This document shows positions 25,860-34,014 of a stretch of 64,000 bases of DNA, piece after piece. Origin of the DNA: an uncultured Collinsella sp. (GTDB taxonomy: Bacteria > Actinomycetota > Coriobacteriia > Coriobacteriales > Coriobacteriaceae); NCBI GenBank assembly GCA_958415625.1, contig CATYZI010000011.1:7509-71508 (forward strand), written 5' to 3'. Both the position numbers and the translations under genes were made by a program. Positions within the stretch are counted from its first letter, which is position 1, and the number at the start of each line of letters is the position of its first letter. The notes under the pieces are model-generated. The model searched no databases. It saw only the letters and a list, made by a program, of their open reading frames with translations, and had not been told where the DNA came from.

Positions 25860-26873
25860 CTATTTTGAGTTCTTGAGGCGGCGTGTGGCTGTGGCGGTTA
25901 TTCCGAGGCCTGCGGCGGCGATTCCTGCGAGTGCGATTGCGCTCGGTGCTGCGTCGCCCGTGTTCGCGAGCTTGCCGGCGGTCGTATCTGCTTGCTTGCC
26001 GCTGCTCGAGGTCGCCTGCTTGGTGGAGCTTGGCAGGGTGTCTTTGCCGGTTGCAGGTGAGCTAACGGGCGGTGTCGCCTCGGCGGGTTGCGTTGAGCCG
26101 GAGGGAGGCACTGTCTCGGTCGGTTTCGTTATCTCGGGCGAGGTGGCCTTGTCTGCCGCGGCCTTAGCCTCTTCGTATGCCTTGCAGGCGTCGTCATAGG
26201 CCGCTTGCGCCTTTTCCAAATCGCCGAGGAGCGCATCTCGCTTGGCTATGTCCTCATCGATGTGGGCTTTAGCTTCCTGCGCCTCACTTTCGGAATCCTG
26301 AACCTGTCTTTCCTGGCTTTCGAGCCGGCGTCGGTAGGAGTGAAGATCATCTTCACAAGATTTCTCTCGCCTTTCTGCCGACATGATCTCACGTCGCAAC
26401 TGCTTAATATGCTCTTTAGTAGCTGTGCTGGGCTCCTCGTCGCCGAGTGCTTCAAGTGCCTTATCTAATTCTGCCTGAAGGCCGCTTGTCCGGTTGATGG
26501 CCTCGTCGTATTTGGCTTGGGCTGCATCGACGTCCGCTTGCATGGCGGGAAGGGATTCCCTCAATTCGGCGGCTTGCGCCGCCATCTTGTCGCGGAGCTC
26601 CTGAAAACGGGCAATGTCATCATCGATTGCCGCAAGTTTCTCGGGACTTGCGGCAACTTTTGCGGCCTCGAGGTTTTTGAGCGCTTCCTGCATGGCTGCA
26701 TACGCTTTTTCTTTTGCGGCGGCCGCGTCTTCCGCCTGCAAGGCAACTGCACCGGTGGGGGAGCTGGTTTCTGCCGCGATCGCCGTTACGGGGGCGATTC
26801 CCGCGACAAGTGCCGCGGAAAGGGCGATGCCCACGGTTGCTCGTCTTGCACTTCTTGCGAGAATGTCGTTCAT
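25860..26873 (-). CDS. Coiled-coil LANTG surface protein, intact copy
   Basis: The product has 337 residues. A signal peptide (basic start, then VGIALSAALVAGIAPVTAIA) is followed by a long Ala/Glu/Lys-rich coiled coil (about residues 45-235). A Pro/Thr/Ser-rich wall-spanning region comes next, then LANTGD, a hydrophobic helix and a basic RRLKNSK end. LANTG is a variant of the sortase LPXTG signal. The protein should therefore be covalently fixed to the cell wall as a rod; its binding partner is unknown. GAGGTG precedes the ATG. It lies 28 bases behind a near-identical upstream paralogue that is split by an insertion element, and has little room for a promoter of its own. Confidence 0.88.
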   Translation of the reverse strand: MNDILARSARRATVGIALSAALVAGIAPVTAIAAETSSPTGAVALQAEDAAAAKEKAYAAMQEALKNLEAAKVAASPEKLAAIDDDIARFQELRDKMAAQAAELRESLPAMQADVDAAQAKYDEAINRTSGLQAELDKALEALGDEEPSTATKEHIKQLRREIMSAERREKSCEDDLHSYRRRLESQERQVQDSESEAQEAKAHIDEDIAKRDALLGDLEKAQAAYDDACKAYEEAKAAADKATSPEITKPTETVPPSGSTQPAEATPPVSSPATGKDTLPSSTKQATSSSGKQADTTAGKLANTGDAAPSAIALAGIAAAGLGITATATRRLKNSK

Positions 26874-27723
26874 CTCGGCACCTCATTTCAAGGGTCGGCA
26901 GCTATTTTGAGTTCTTGAGGCGGCGTGTGGCTGTGGCGGTTATTCCGAGTCCTGCGGCGGCGATTCCTGCGAGTGCGATTGCGCTCGGCGCTGCGTCGCC
27001 CGTGTTTGCGAGCTTGCCGGCGGTCGTATCTGCTTGCTTGCCGCTGTTCGAGTTCGCCTGCTTGATGGAGCTTGGCGGGGTGTCTTTGCCGGTTGCAGGT
27101 GAGCTAACGGGCGGTGTCGCCTCGGCCGGTTGCGCCGAGTTGGAGGGAGGCGTCGTCTCGGTCGGTTGCGTTATCTCGGGCGAGGTGGCCTTGTCTGCCG
27201 CGGCCTTTGCCTCTTCGTATGCCTTGCAGGCGTCGTCATAGGCCGCTTGCGCCTTTTCCAAATCGCCGAGGAGCGCATCTCGCTTGGCTATGTCCTCATC
27301 GATGTGGGCTTTAGCTTCCTGCGCCTCACTTTCGGAATCCTGAACCTGTCTTTCCTGGCTTTCGAGCCGGCGTCGGTAGGAGTGAAGATCATCTTCACAA
27401 GATTTCTCTCGCCTTTCTGCCGACATGATCTCACGTCGCAACTGCTTAATATGCTCTTTAGTAGCTGTGCTGGGCTCCTCGTCGCCGAGTGCTTCAAGTG
27501 CCTTATCTAATTCTGCCTGAAGGCCGCTTGTCCGGTTGATGGCCTCGTCGTATTTGGCTTGGGCTGCATCGACGTCCGCTTGCATGGCGGGAAGGGATTC
27601 CCTCAATTCGGCGGCTTGCGCCGCCATCTTGTCGCGGAGCTCCTGAAAACGGGCAATGTCATCATCGATTGCCGCAAGTTTCTCGGGACTTGCGGCAACT
27701 TTTGCGGCCTCGAGGTTTTTGAG

Positions 27724-28471
27724 TTCAAGACTTTAGTCTGCTGGGCGCGCAGCGGCCAGCTTCAACCCACCCGCTATGCGGGTGGAGACAAACGGCTTTA
27801 CAAAGCCACCCCTCCGACCGATATTGACGATTGTTCAGGCCGTCAGGAATTCGAGTCGAAGGGGTGGTCGCCATGGCCCAGAAGGCCTACAGCCTTTCCC
27901 ACACGAAGTGGATGTGCAAGTACCACATCGTGTTCACGCCGAAGTATAGGCGCAAAGTCATCTACAACCAAATCAGGAGCGACATAGGGGAGATCCTCAG
28001 GAAGCTGTGCGAGTACAAGGGGATCGAGATAATCGAGGGGCACCTGATGCCCGACCACGTGCACGTGCTGCTGGCGATCCCGCCGAAGTACAGCGTCGCG
28101 AGCGTCATGGGTTACCTGAAGGGGAAGAGCTCGCTGATGATATTCGACAGGCACGCCAACCTGAAGTACAAGTTCGGCAACAGGAAGTTCTGGGCGGAGG
28201 GCTACTACGTGTCCACCGTCGGCCTGAACGAGGCGACGATCGCGAAGTATATCAGGGAGCAGGAGTCCCACGACATCGCGCTGGACAAGCTGAGCGTGAA
28301 GGAGTACGAGGACCCCTTCAAGAGGAGGTGAGCCTGCCGGTTTGACCGGCGCGCCACGGGTCAAGATGCAATAGGCCTGGACGAAGTCCGGGCCCGCGCC
28401 TTTAGACGCGAGCCCGGGGCCCGTGGGTTATACCCTAAGAGCAAACCACCCTTTTTAAGGGTGGTTCTGAT
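27724..28471 (+). mobile_element. IS200/IS605-type insertion element, tnpA only
   Basis: Comparison with the intact paralogue gives exact ends: the gene reads GAG then CGCTTCC without the insert, so the element spans 27724-28471 with no target duplication. It sits just after TTTTTGAG on the tnpA strand. The left end has the hairpin CCACCCGCtatGCGGGTGG (27767-27785). The right end has AACCACCCTT..AAGGGTGGTT (28444-28466). These subterminal hairpins replace inverted repeats, as expected for single-strand transposition. No tnpB is present. Confidence 0.9.
27873..28331 (+). CDS. tnpA: IS200-type Y1 HUH transposase
   Basis: The product has 152 residues. The HUH motif is His62-Val-His64 (MPDHVHVLL) and the catalytic tyrosine is probably Tyr126 in IAKYIREQE. 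The N-terminus HTKWMCKYHIVFTPKYRRKV is typical of the family. The enzyme cuts and joins single-stranded DNA at the hairpin ends and excises its element without a scar. The ATG at 27873 follows GAAGGGGTGG. The length is normal and all key residues are present, so the transposase looks active. Confidence 0.93.
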   Translation: MAQKAYSLSHTKWMCKYHIVFTPKYRRKVIYNQIRSDIGEILRKLCEYKGIEIIEGHLMPDHVHVLLAIPPKYSVASVMGYLKGKSSLMIFDRHANLKYKFGNRKFWAEGYYVSTVGLNEATIAKYIREQESHDIALDKLSVKEYEDPFKRR

Positions 28472-28839
28472 CGCTTCCTGCATGGCTGCATACGCTTTTT
28501 CTTTTGCGGCGGCCGCGTCTTCCGCCTGCAAGGCAACTGCACCGGTGGGGGAGCTGGTTTCTGCCGCAATCGCCGTTGCGGGGGCGATTCCCGCGGCAAG
28601 TACCACGGAAAGGGCGATGCCCACGGTTGCTCGTCTTGCTCTTCTTGCGAGAATGTCGTTCATCTCGGCACCTCATTTCAAGGGTTGGCGACTCACTTGG
28701 TAGCACTAATGAAAGTATATCAGGCGATTAACCTGCTCTTGAATCTCGCCAGAAATAACGAGCTGTTTACGCATGCTCTAGGGCGACAGTACTATCATGG
28801 TTCGAATTGAGTGTGAATGATGATAGGGAGCGCCTTTTT

Positions 28840-30693
28840 ATGATTGAGTTGCTCAGGCGTTTTGGCGGTAAGTTTCGCCGATATATGGTGATTGGTCCTG
28901 CGTGCAAACTGATCGAGGTGATCTTCGACCTACTTACGCCGCTGGTGATTGCGCAGATGATCGACAAGGGCATTGGCGCGCACGATGTGAACGCCGTCGT
29001 CCACTACGGTATGCTGCTTGGCGCCATGGCTGTGATCGGCATCTCGTTTACGCTCGTCTGCCAAAAGATGGCGGCGCTGACCTCACAGGGCATGGGCACC
29101 GATATTCGCGGCGCGCTCTATGGGCACATCAATAAGCTGAGCTATGCCGAGCTCGATCGCTTTGGCACGCCGTCGCTCATCACGCGCATCACCAACGACG
29201 TCAACCAGGTGCAGCTGGCCGTGGCGTTGGGCGTGCGCATGCTTATCCGCTGGCCTTTCCTGGCGGTGGGTTCCATGGTCGCTGCCCTCGCCATCGACCT
29301 TAAGCTCGGCATCATCTTCTTGATCTGCACGCCCGCCATCGGCCTGGTGTTCTGGTTTGTCATGGCGCGCTGCATCCCGTACTACAAACAGCTGCAGGCA
29401 AAGCTCGACCGCATCGCGCTTATCTGCCGCGAGGGGCTTTCGGGCGCCCGCGTGGTCCGCGCGTTTGTGCGTGAGGACCACGAGCGTGAGCGTTTTGCCC
29501 AGGCCGCCGATGACCAGGCGCATGTCGCCATCGCGGTGGGCAAGCTCTCGTCGGTCCTCAACCCCGTCACGTTTTTGGTGATGAACCTGGGCGTGTGCGC
29601 CATCCTGTGGGTGGGCGGCATCCAGGTCAACGTGGGCGAGCTTACGCAGGGCCAGGTCATGGCGTTCGTCAACTACATGACGCAGACCCTGACCTCCATC
29701 GTCTATGTCGCCAACCTGGTCGTGGTCTTTACCAAGGCGAGCGCCAGCGCGTCGCGTATTAACGAGGTGCTTAACTGCGAGCCGAGCATTACCGACGAGG
29801 GCAATCAGCCGGTTGCGCTGCCCGAGCCGAGCGCGATGGGCAACGCTGTTCCGGTCCCCGCGCTGAGCATGAGCCACGCGAGCTTCTCCTTTGGCGCGGG
29901 CGCGGCCAACGCCGTTGATGACGTGACTTTGGAGCTGCCGCTGGGCAAAACGCTCGGCATTATCGGCGGCACGGGCAGCGGTAAGTCGACGCTCGTCTCG
30001 CTCATCCCGCGCCTGTACGACGCGGGCGTCGGCTGCGTGAGTGTGATGGGTACCGACGTGCGCGCCTGGCCGCTCGACCAACTGCGCCATGTGGTCGCGA
30101 CCGTTCCGCAGCGCGCGTCGCTCGTGAGCGGTACGATTCGCAGCAACCTGACCTGGCGCGACGAGTCCGCGACTGACGAGGAGCTCTGGGCGGCGCTCGA
30201 TATGGCGCAGGCCAGCGAGTTCGTGCGCAGCAAGCCGCAGAGCTTGGATGCCCCGGTCGAGGCGGGCGGCAAGAATTTCAGCGGCGGTCAGCGTCAGCGC
30301 CTGACCATCGCGCGCGCCCTGGTCGGTTCGCCGCAGATCCTGATTATGGACGATTCCGCCTCGGCGCTCGACTTTAAGACCGACGCAGCACTTCGCCACG
30401 CCATTCGCGAGCGCAGCGCGCGCGGTGCCGCCGAGGGCGGGCTCCCGCTTACCATGGTCATCGTGAGCCAGCGCGTCTCGACTGTGCGCGATGCCGACAT
30501 GATCTGCGTGCTCGACCACGGCTCGGTCGCGGGCCTGGGCACGCATGACGAGCTGTACGCAAGCTGCCAGCTCTACCGCGAGATCTGCCAGTCGCAGCTC
30601 CGCCGCGAGGAGCTCGAGGGCCAGCAGGGGAGCGCGATGCCCGCGCCCGCCTCAACCACCCCTGCATCCACCTGCGCAAAGGAGGGCTGCTAG
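28840..30693 (+). CDS. ABC exporter half-transporter, degenerate ATP site partner (second pair)
   Basis: The product has 617 residues: a six-helix exporter domain, then a nucleotide-binding domain with Walker A GGTGSGKST, signature FSGGQRQRLTIARAL and a Walker B reading LIMDDSASALD. Asp stands in place of the catalytic Glu, as in the first pair at 2193. The C-terminus ends in a Gln/Ala/Pro/Thr-rich tail of about 30 residues. AGGGAG lies 9 bases before the ATG; a TTG 33 bases upstream is less likely. It is divergent from the LANTG genes and translationally close to the next gene. The cargo is unknown. Confidence 0.9.
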   Translation: MIELLRRFGGKFRRYMVIGPACKLIEVIFDLLTPLVIAQMIDKGIGAHDVNAVVHYGMLLGAMAVIGISFTLVCQKMAALTSQGMGTDIRGALYGHINKLSYAELDRFGTPSLITRITNDVNQVQLAVALGVRMLIRWPFLAVGSMVAALAIDLKLGIIFLICTPAIGLVFWFVMARCIPYYKQLQAKLDRIALICREGLSGARVVRAFVREDHERERFAQAADDQAHVAIAVGKLSSVLNPVTFLVMNLGVCAILWVGGIQVNVGELTQGQVMAFVNYMTQTLTSIVYVANLVVVFTKASASASRINEVLNCEPSITDEGNQPVALPEPSAMGNAVPVPALSMSHASFSFGAGAANAVDDVTLELPLGKTLGIIGGTGSGKSTLVSLIPRLYDAGVGCVSVMGTDVRAWPLDQLRHVVATVPQRASLVSGTIRSNLTWRDESATDEELWAALDMAQASEFVRSKPQSLDAPVEAGGKNFSGGQRQRLTIARALVGSPQILIMDDSASALDFKTDAALRHAIRERSARGAAEGGLPLTMVIVSQRVSTVRDADMICVLDHGSVAGLGTHDELYASCQLYREICQSQLRREELEGQQGSAMPAPASTTPASTCAKEGC

Positions 30694-32553
30694 ATGAATC
30701 CGTATACTTCTTCCGGTTCGGTCGCCACGATGACGGCCAATGTGTCCGGCAACGATAAGCTCAACGACCTGGGCGACGGCCCGCGCCAGCCCGGCGACCC
30801 CGAGCGCTATCCCGTAGGCGCGGTGACCCGTCGCCTGATGGGCTACGTGCGTCCGCATCGCATTTCGTTTGTGGCGTCGTTTGTGAGTGCCGCCATCTCG
30901 GTGATTCTGCAACTCTATACGCCCATCCTCATCGGCGAAGGCATCGACCTCATCGTTGCCGCCGGACGGGTGGACTTTGACGCGCTGCTGCCGCTCGTCA
31001 CCAAGCTCGCGCTGGTTGTGGTGGGCGCTGCGGTATTCCAGTGGCTGCAGGGCTATTGCGTCAACCGCCTATCCTACGAGACGGTGCGCGACATGCGCGT
31101 GGAGGCGAGCGACAAGCTCAGCCGCATGCCGCTCAGCTTTATCGACAGCCATGCCCACGGCGACCTTATGAGCCGCGTGGTCAACGACGTCGACCAGGTG
31201 GGCGACGGCCTGCTGCAGGGCTTTACCCAGCTCTTTACCGGCGTCATCACTATCGTGGGCACGCTCGCGTTTATGCTCTCCATCAACCTGACCATGACGC
31301 TCGTGGTGGTGCTCGTCACGCCGCTCTCCATCTTTGCGGCCGGCGCCATCGCCAAGCTCTCCAACAAGAGCTTTACGGCGCAGCAGCGCATTCAAGGCCA
31401 GCTCGGCGGTCATATCGAGGAGTATGTGGGCGAGCAAAAGCTCGTGGACGCTTTCGCCTATGGCCCGAACGCGCAGCAGCGCTTCGATGCTCTCAACGCC
31501 GAGCTCTACACGGCGGGCGAGCGCGCGCAGTTTATGGGTTCGCTCTCTAACCCCGGTACGCGCTTTATCAACAACATCATCTACGCCGTGGTGGCCGTGA
31601 TCGGCTGCGTGGGCGTGATCACGGGCGTGCCCGCGGCGCTCACGGTGGGCGGCGTGCAGATCTTCCTGTCCTACGCTAACCAGTACACCAAGCCGTTCAA
31701 CGAGGTCACCAACGTCATCACGCAGATCCAGACGGCCTATGCCTCGGCGCGCCGCATGTTTGCGCTGCTCGATGCACGCGAGCAGGAGCCCGACGCTGTG
31801 GATGCCATTGAACTCACCGCCCCGCAGGGCGAGGTCGCCTTTGAACACGTGGACTTTAGCTACGTGCCCGACCGCAAGCTGCTGCAGGACATCTGCATCG
31901 ATGCCAAACCCGGCATGCGGTTTGCCCTGGTCGGTCCCACGGGCTGCGGCAAGACGACACTTATCAATCTGCTGCTGCGCTTTTACGATATCGATGCCGG
32001 GCGCATCGTGGTCGACGGTCGCTCCTCGCGCGACTACACGCGTGAGAGCCTGCGCCGCGCCTTTGGCATGGTGCTGCAGGACACCTGGCTGTTCGAGGGC
32101 ACGGTGGCCCAGAACATTGCCTACGGTTGCCCCGACGCCACGCGCGAGCAGATTATCGAGGCGGCCAAGCGCGCGCATGCGCATAAGTTTATCGTGCAGC
32201 TGCCGGACGGCTACGACACGGTGATTGGCGAGGAAGGCGGCACGTTTAGCCAGGGTCAAAAGCAGCTGCTGTGTATCGCGCGTGTCATGCTTACCGATCC
32301 GGCGATCCTGCTGCTGGATGAGGCGACCTCGAGCATTGATACCCGCACCGAGCTGCAGGTGCAGGCGGCGTTCGACGAGCTCATGGCCGGTCGTACGAGC
32401 TTTGTCGTGGCGCACCGCCTGTCGACGATTCGCAACGCTGACTGCATCCTCGTGATGCGCGACGGCGAGATTATCGAGCGCGGCACACACGACGAGCTGC
32501 TGGCGGCAGACGGCTTCTACGCCGAGCTCTACCGCAGCCAGTTTGCCCAATAA
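30694..32553 (+). CDS. ABC exporter half-transporter, catalytic partner (second pair)
   Basis: The product has 619 residues. A short polar N-terminus precedes the six-helix exporter domain. The nucleotide-binding domain has Walker A GPTGCGKTT, signature FSQGQKQLLCIARVM and canonical Walker B ILLLDEATSSID. The ATG follows the stop of the partner gene with no gap, and AGGAGG lies inside the end of that gene, so the two are co-translated. The pair repeats the degenerate/consensus design seen at 2193-5937. No regulator lies beside this pair. Confidence 0.9.
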   Translation: MNPYTSSGSVATMTANVSGNDKLNDLGDGPRQPGDPERYPVGAVTRRLMGYVRPHRISFVASFVSAAISVILQLYTPILIGEGIDLIVAAGRVDFDALLPLVTKLALVVVGAAVFQWLQGYCVNRLSYETVRDMRVEASDKLSRMPLSFIDSHAHGDLMSRVVNDVDQVGDGLLQGFTQLFTGVITIVGTLAFMLSINLTMTLVVVLVTPLSIFAAGAIAKLSNKSFTAQQRIQGQLGGHIEEYVGEQKLVDAFAYGPNAQQRFDALNAELYTAGERAQFMGSLSNPGTRFINNIIYAVVAVIGCVGVITGVPAALTVGGVQIFLSYANQYTKPFNEVTNVITQIQTAYASARRMFALLDAREQEPDAVDAIELTAPQGEVAFEHVDFSYVPDRKLLQDICIDAKPGMRFALVGPTGCGKTTLINLLLRFYDIDAGRIVVDGRSSRDYTRESLRRAFGMVLQDTWLFEGTVAQNIAYGCPDATREQIIEAAKRAHAHKFIVQLPDGYDTVIGEEGGTFSQGQKQLLCIARVMLTDPAILLLDEATSSIDTRTELQVQAAFDELMAGRTSFVVAHRLSTIRNADCILVMRDGEIIERGTHDELLAADGFYAELYRSQFAQ

Positions 32554-32562
32554 GCACGGTCA

Positions 32563-32593
32563 TGGGACAAATTAATCAGAAGTGTTTGTCCCA
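32563..32593. repeat. GGGACAAA/TTTGTCCC palindrome
   Basis: TGGGACAAA pairs with TTTGTCCCA across 13 bases, 10 bases after the exporter stop. It may act as a weak terminator and belongs to the GGGACA palindrome set. The following 250 bases up to the flavodoxin gene hold only AT-rich promoter-like sequence. Confidence 0.6.
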
Positions 32594-32856
32594 AGATTAT
32601 GCATTCTATCTGCGGCGTGGTGACGATTGACGGTATTTTGTGGTGACGGTTGTCATCGATTCGGGGCATAGGGCAGCTTAGCTGTCTCAAAGCGTATAAA
32701 TTTTGGGGCTTGCGTTGCTGGTGTGGATGTCCATTGATATCGTCCGCTCTGCCAATCGACAGACGGTGGTTTACATCTGCGTCGTTAGTACTAAGATATT
32801 CATCTAATAAATTGCATTAGTGGCTTTAGTTTTGGGGGAAACGAGGCAACGTGACT

Positions 32857-33408
32857 ATGACGTGCTCTTTGGTGGTCAACAGCAAGAGCGGTAATACCAG
32901 GATGGTTTCGGGCGCGATCAAGCGCGCTCTGCAGGCTGCGGGCGTTGAGTTTGTCCATGCCGCGGCGTTGAGCGACGATGCGGATGCAGAGCAGGTTGCG
33001 CTCGAGGCGCAGGGTGCCAGCGCAGCCGACACGGTGCTCGTCGGTTTTTGGTGCGACAAGGGCGCATGCACGCCTTCGGTCGCGGCGTTGCTCTCCGCCT
33101 TGCACGGCAAGCGCGTCTTCCTGTTTGGCACCTGCGGTTTTGGGGCCGACCAGAGCTATTACCAGCAGATTATTGATCGCGTGACTTCCAATTTGGCTGG
33201 GGATGCCGAGCTTGCGGGCTGGGCGATGTGCCAGGGCAAGATGGGTCCCGCGGTCAAGCAGCGCTACGAGGCCATGCTCGAGCAAGATCCCGACAACGCG
33301 CGCTATAAGATGCTGCTCGACAACTGGATTGCTGCGAAGGACCATCCCACCAAGGAAGATCTGGATAACATGGCTGCAGCCGCCAAGAAGGCCGTACTGG
33401 GAGAGTAG
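32857..33408 (+). CDS. Flavodoxin-like protein (BilS-like)
   Basis: The product has 183 residues. The N-terminus holds the FMN phosphate loop of flavodoxins, NSKSGNTRMV, at about residues 7-16. The fold continues with VLVGFWCDKGACTP and VFLFGTCGFGAD. The helical C-terminal end (LDNWIAAKDHPTKEDL) is of the kind found in the flavodoxin-like BilS proteins that accompany the gut bilirubin reductase BilR. No bilR lies in this window, so the link to bilirubin is uncertain; it could serve another flavin electron transfer. The start could also be a GTG 6 bases upstream (32851). Confidence 0.75.
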   Translation: MTCSLVVNSKSGNTRMVSGAIKRALQAAGVEFVHAAALSDDADAEQVALEAQGASAADTVLVGFWCDKGACTPSVAALLSALHGKRVFLFGTCGFGADQSYYQQIIDRVTSNLAGDAELAGWAMCQGKMGPAVKQRYEAMLEQDPDNARYKMLLDNWIAAKDHPTKEDLDNMAAAAKKAVLGE

Positions 33409-33451
33409 CTTCGCCGTCCGCGATCCTTCGTGCAAAACAATACAAATGTGA

Positions 33452-33479
33452 AAGCCTCGAAGTTCTCGAGGCTTTTTTC
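33452..33479 (+). terminator. Rho-independent terminator
   Basis: AAGCCTCGA pairs perfectly with TCGAGGCTT around 5 bases, followed by TTTTT. It ends the flavodoxin gene. Confidence 0.9.
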
Positions 33480-33639
33480 TTGACACTTGTGGGCACAACC
33501 GCTGCAAGCGTTTGGGGCGACTTTTTCCATCACCCCGATGACGAGGCTGTTCTGGACAACACGCTCGCATACGTTCGCTGGATGTATTCAGAGTGGGAAG
33601 GGCTTTCCGGATGGAAGGGCTTTCCGGATGGATGAGGTT

Positions 33640-33825
33640 GCGGAAGATGCGTCCCGGAATTTGCCTTTGGAATGGGATGGAGTTTCCGGTTAAGGACCTC
33701 GGCGGAAAGTGCATTCCGGAATTTGTAGCCGAAGTGGGATGCAGTTTTCCAACGGGCCCGCAGGCGGAAACCGCATCCCACTTTGCGCATGATTTCTGGG
33801 ACACAGTTTCCGCGACTCGCATGAC
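33640..33825. repeat. 62-bp tandem repeat, three degenerate units
   Basis: GCGGAA starts units at 33640, 33702 and 33764, exactly 62 bases apart. Each unit then has a GCATTCC-like block, an AATTTG-like block, TGGGATG and AGTTTCC. Units 2 and 3 also pair with each other (GTGGGATGC with GCATCCCAC). Just before, GGGCTTTCCGGATGGA occurs twice in tandem. No gene is supported here. Confidence 0.65.
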
Positions 33826-33848
33826 AGGCCGCGCCTCTGCTGTGAGGC

Positions 33849-33974
33849 GAGGGCGAGCGGGCACCGGGTAACGTCTGTCGCGAGTTCCGCACGCAAAGAA
33901 GGCCACTTAATGTGGCCTTCGTCTTGCGCAGGACTGTCTGAGCAGCAGATGTTACCCGGCGCCCGTCCGCCCTC
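33849..33974. repeat. Nested palindromic element, 126 bp
   Basis: Outer arms of 29 nt (33849-33877 and 33946-33974; CACCGGGTAAC inside the left arm) pair with four mismatches. They enclose the hairpin GAAGGCCAC / GTGGCCTTC (33898-33920). Build and size match the element at 8985-9109. It lies downstream of the minus-strand LTA-synthase-like gene and may end its transcript. Confidence 0.7.
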
Positions 33975-34014
33975 GTTGGGGATTGCCCGGGTAGGCGAAT
34001 CGGGATGCGTCCCG

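Larger units (their letters stand above)
26902..28663 (-). pseudogene. Coiled-coil LANTG surface protein, copy split by an IS200-type element
   Basis: This is a tandem duplicate of the preceding gene. The 5' part (28663 down to 28472) encodes the signal peptide and the first residues of the coiled coil; the 3' part (27723 down to 26902) encodes the rest through LANTGD. Removing the 748-bp insert leaves 1,014 bp, exactly the length of the intact copy, in frame. As it stands translation from 28661-28663 runs into the insert and stops at 28361. The coiled-coil part is almost identical to the neighbour, while the Pro/Ser region differs (TTPPSNSAQ against TVPPSGSTQ). A -10-like TATACT lies on the minus strand at 28714-28719. 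Confidence 0.85.

Noticed and set aside
32660..32690. Riboswitch-like TTCGGGGCA stretch before the flavodoxin gene
   Set aside because: It recalls the start of an FMN riboswitch, but the other conserved FMN-riboswitch segments are missing.
33485..33634. Short protein-like frame (VWGDFFHHPDDEAVLDN) after the flavodoxin terminator
   Set aside because: It has no ribosome site or recognisable family and runs into tandem repeats. At most it could be a gene remnant, which I cannot support.
33640..33825. Possible CRISPR array
   Set aside because: The units are degenerate 62-bp tandem repeats without unique spacers of constant length, and no cas gene is near.
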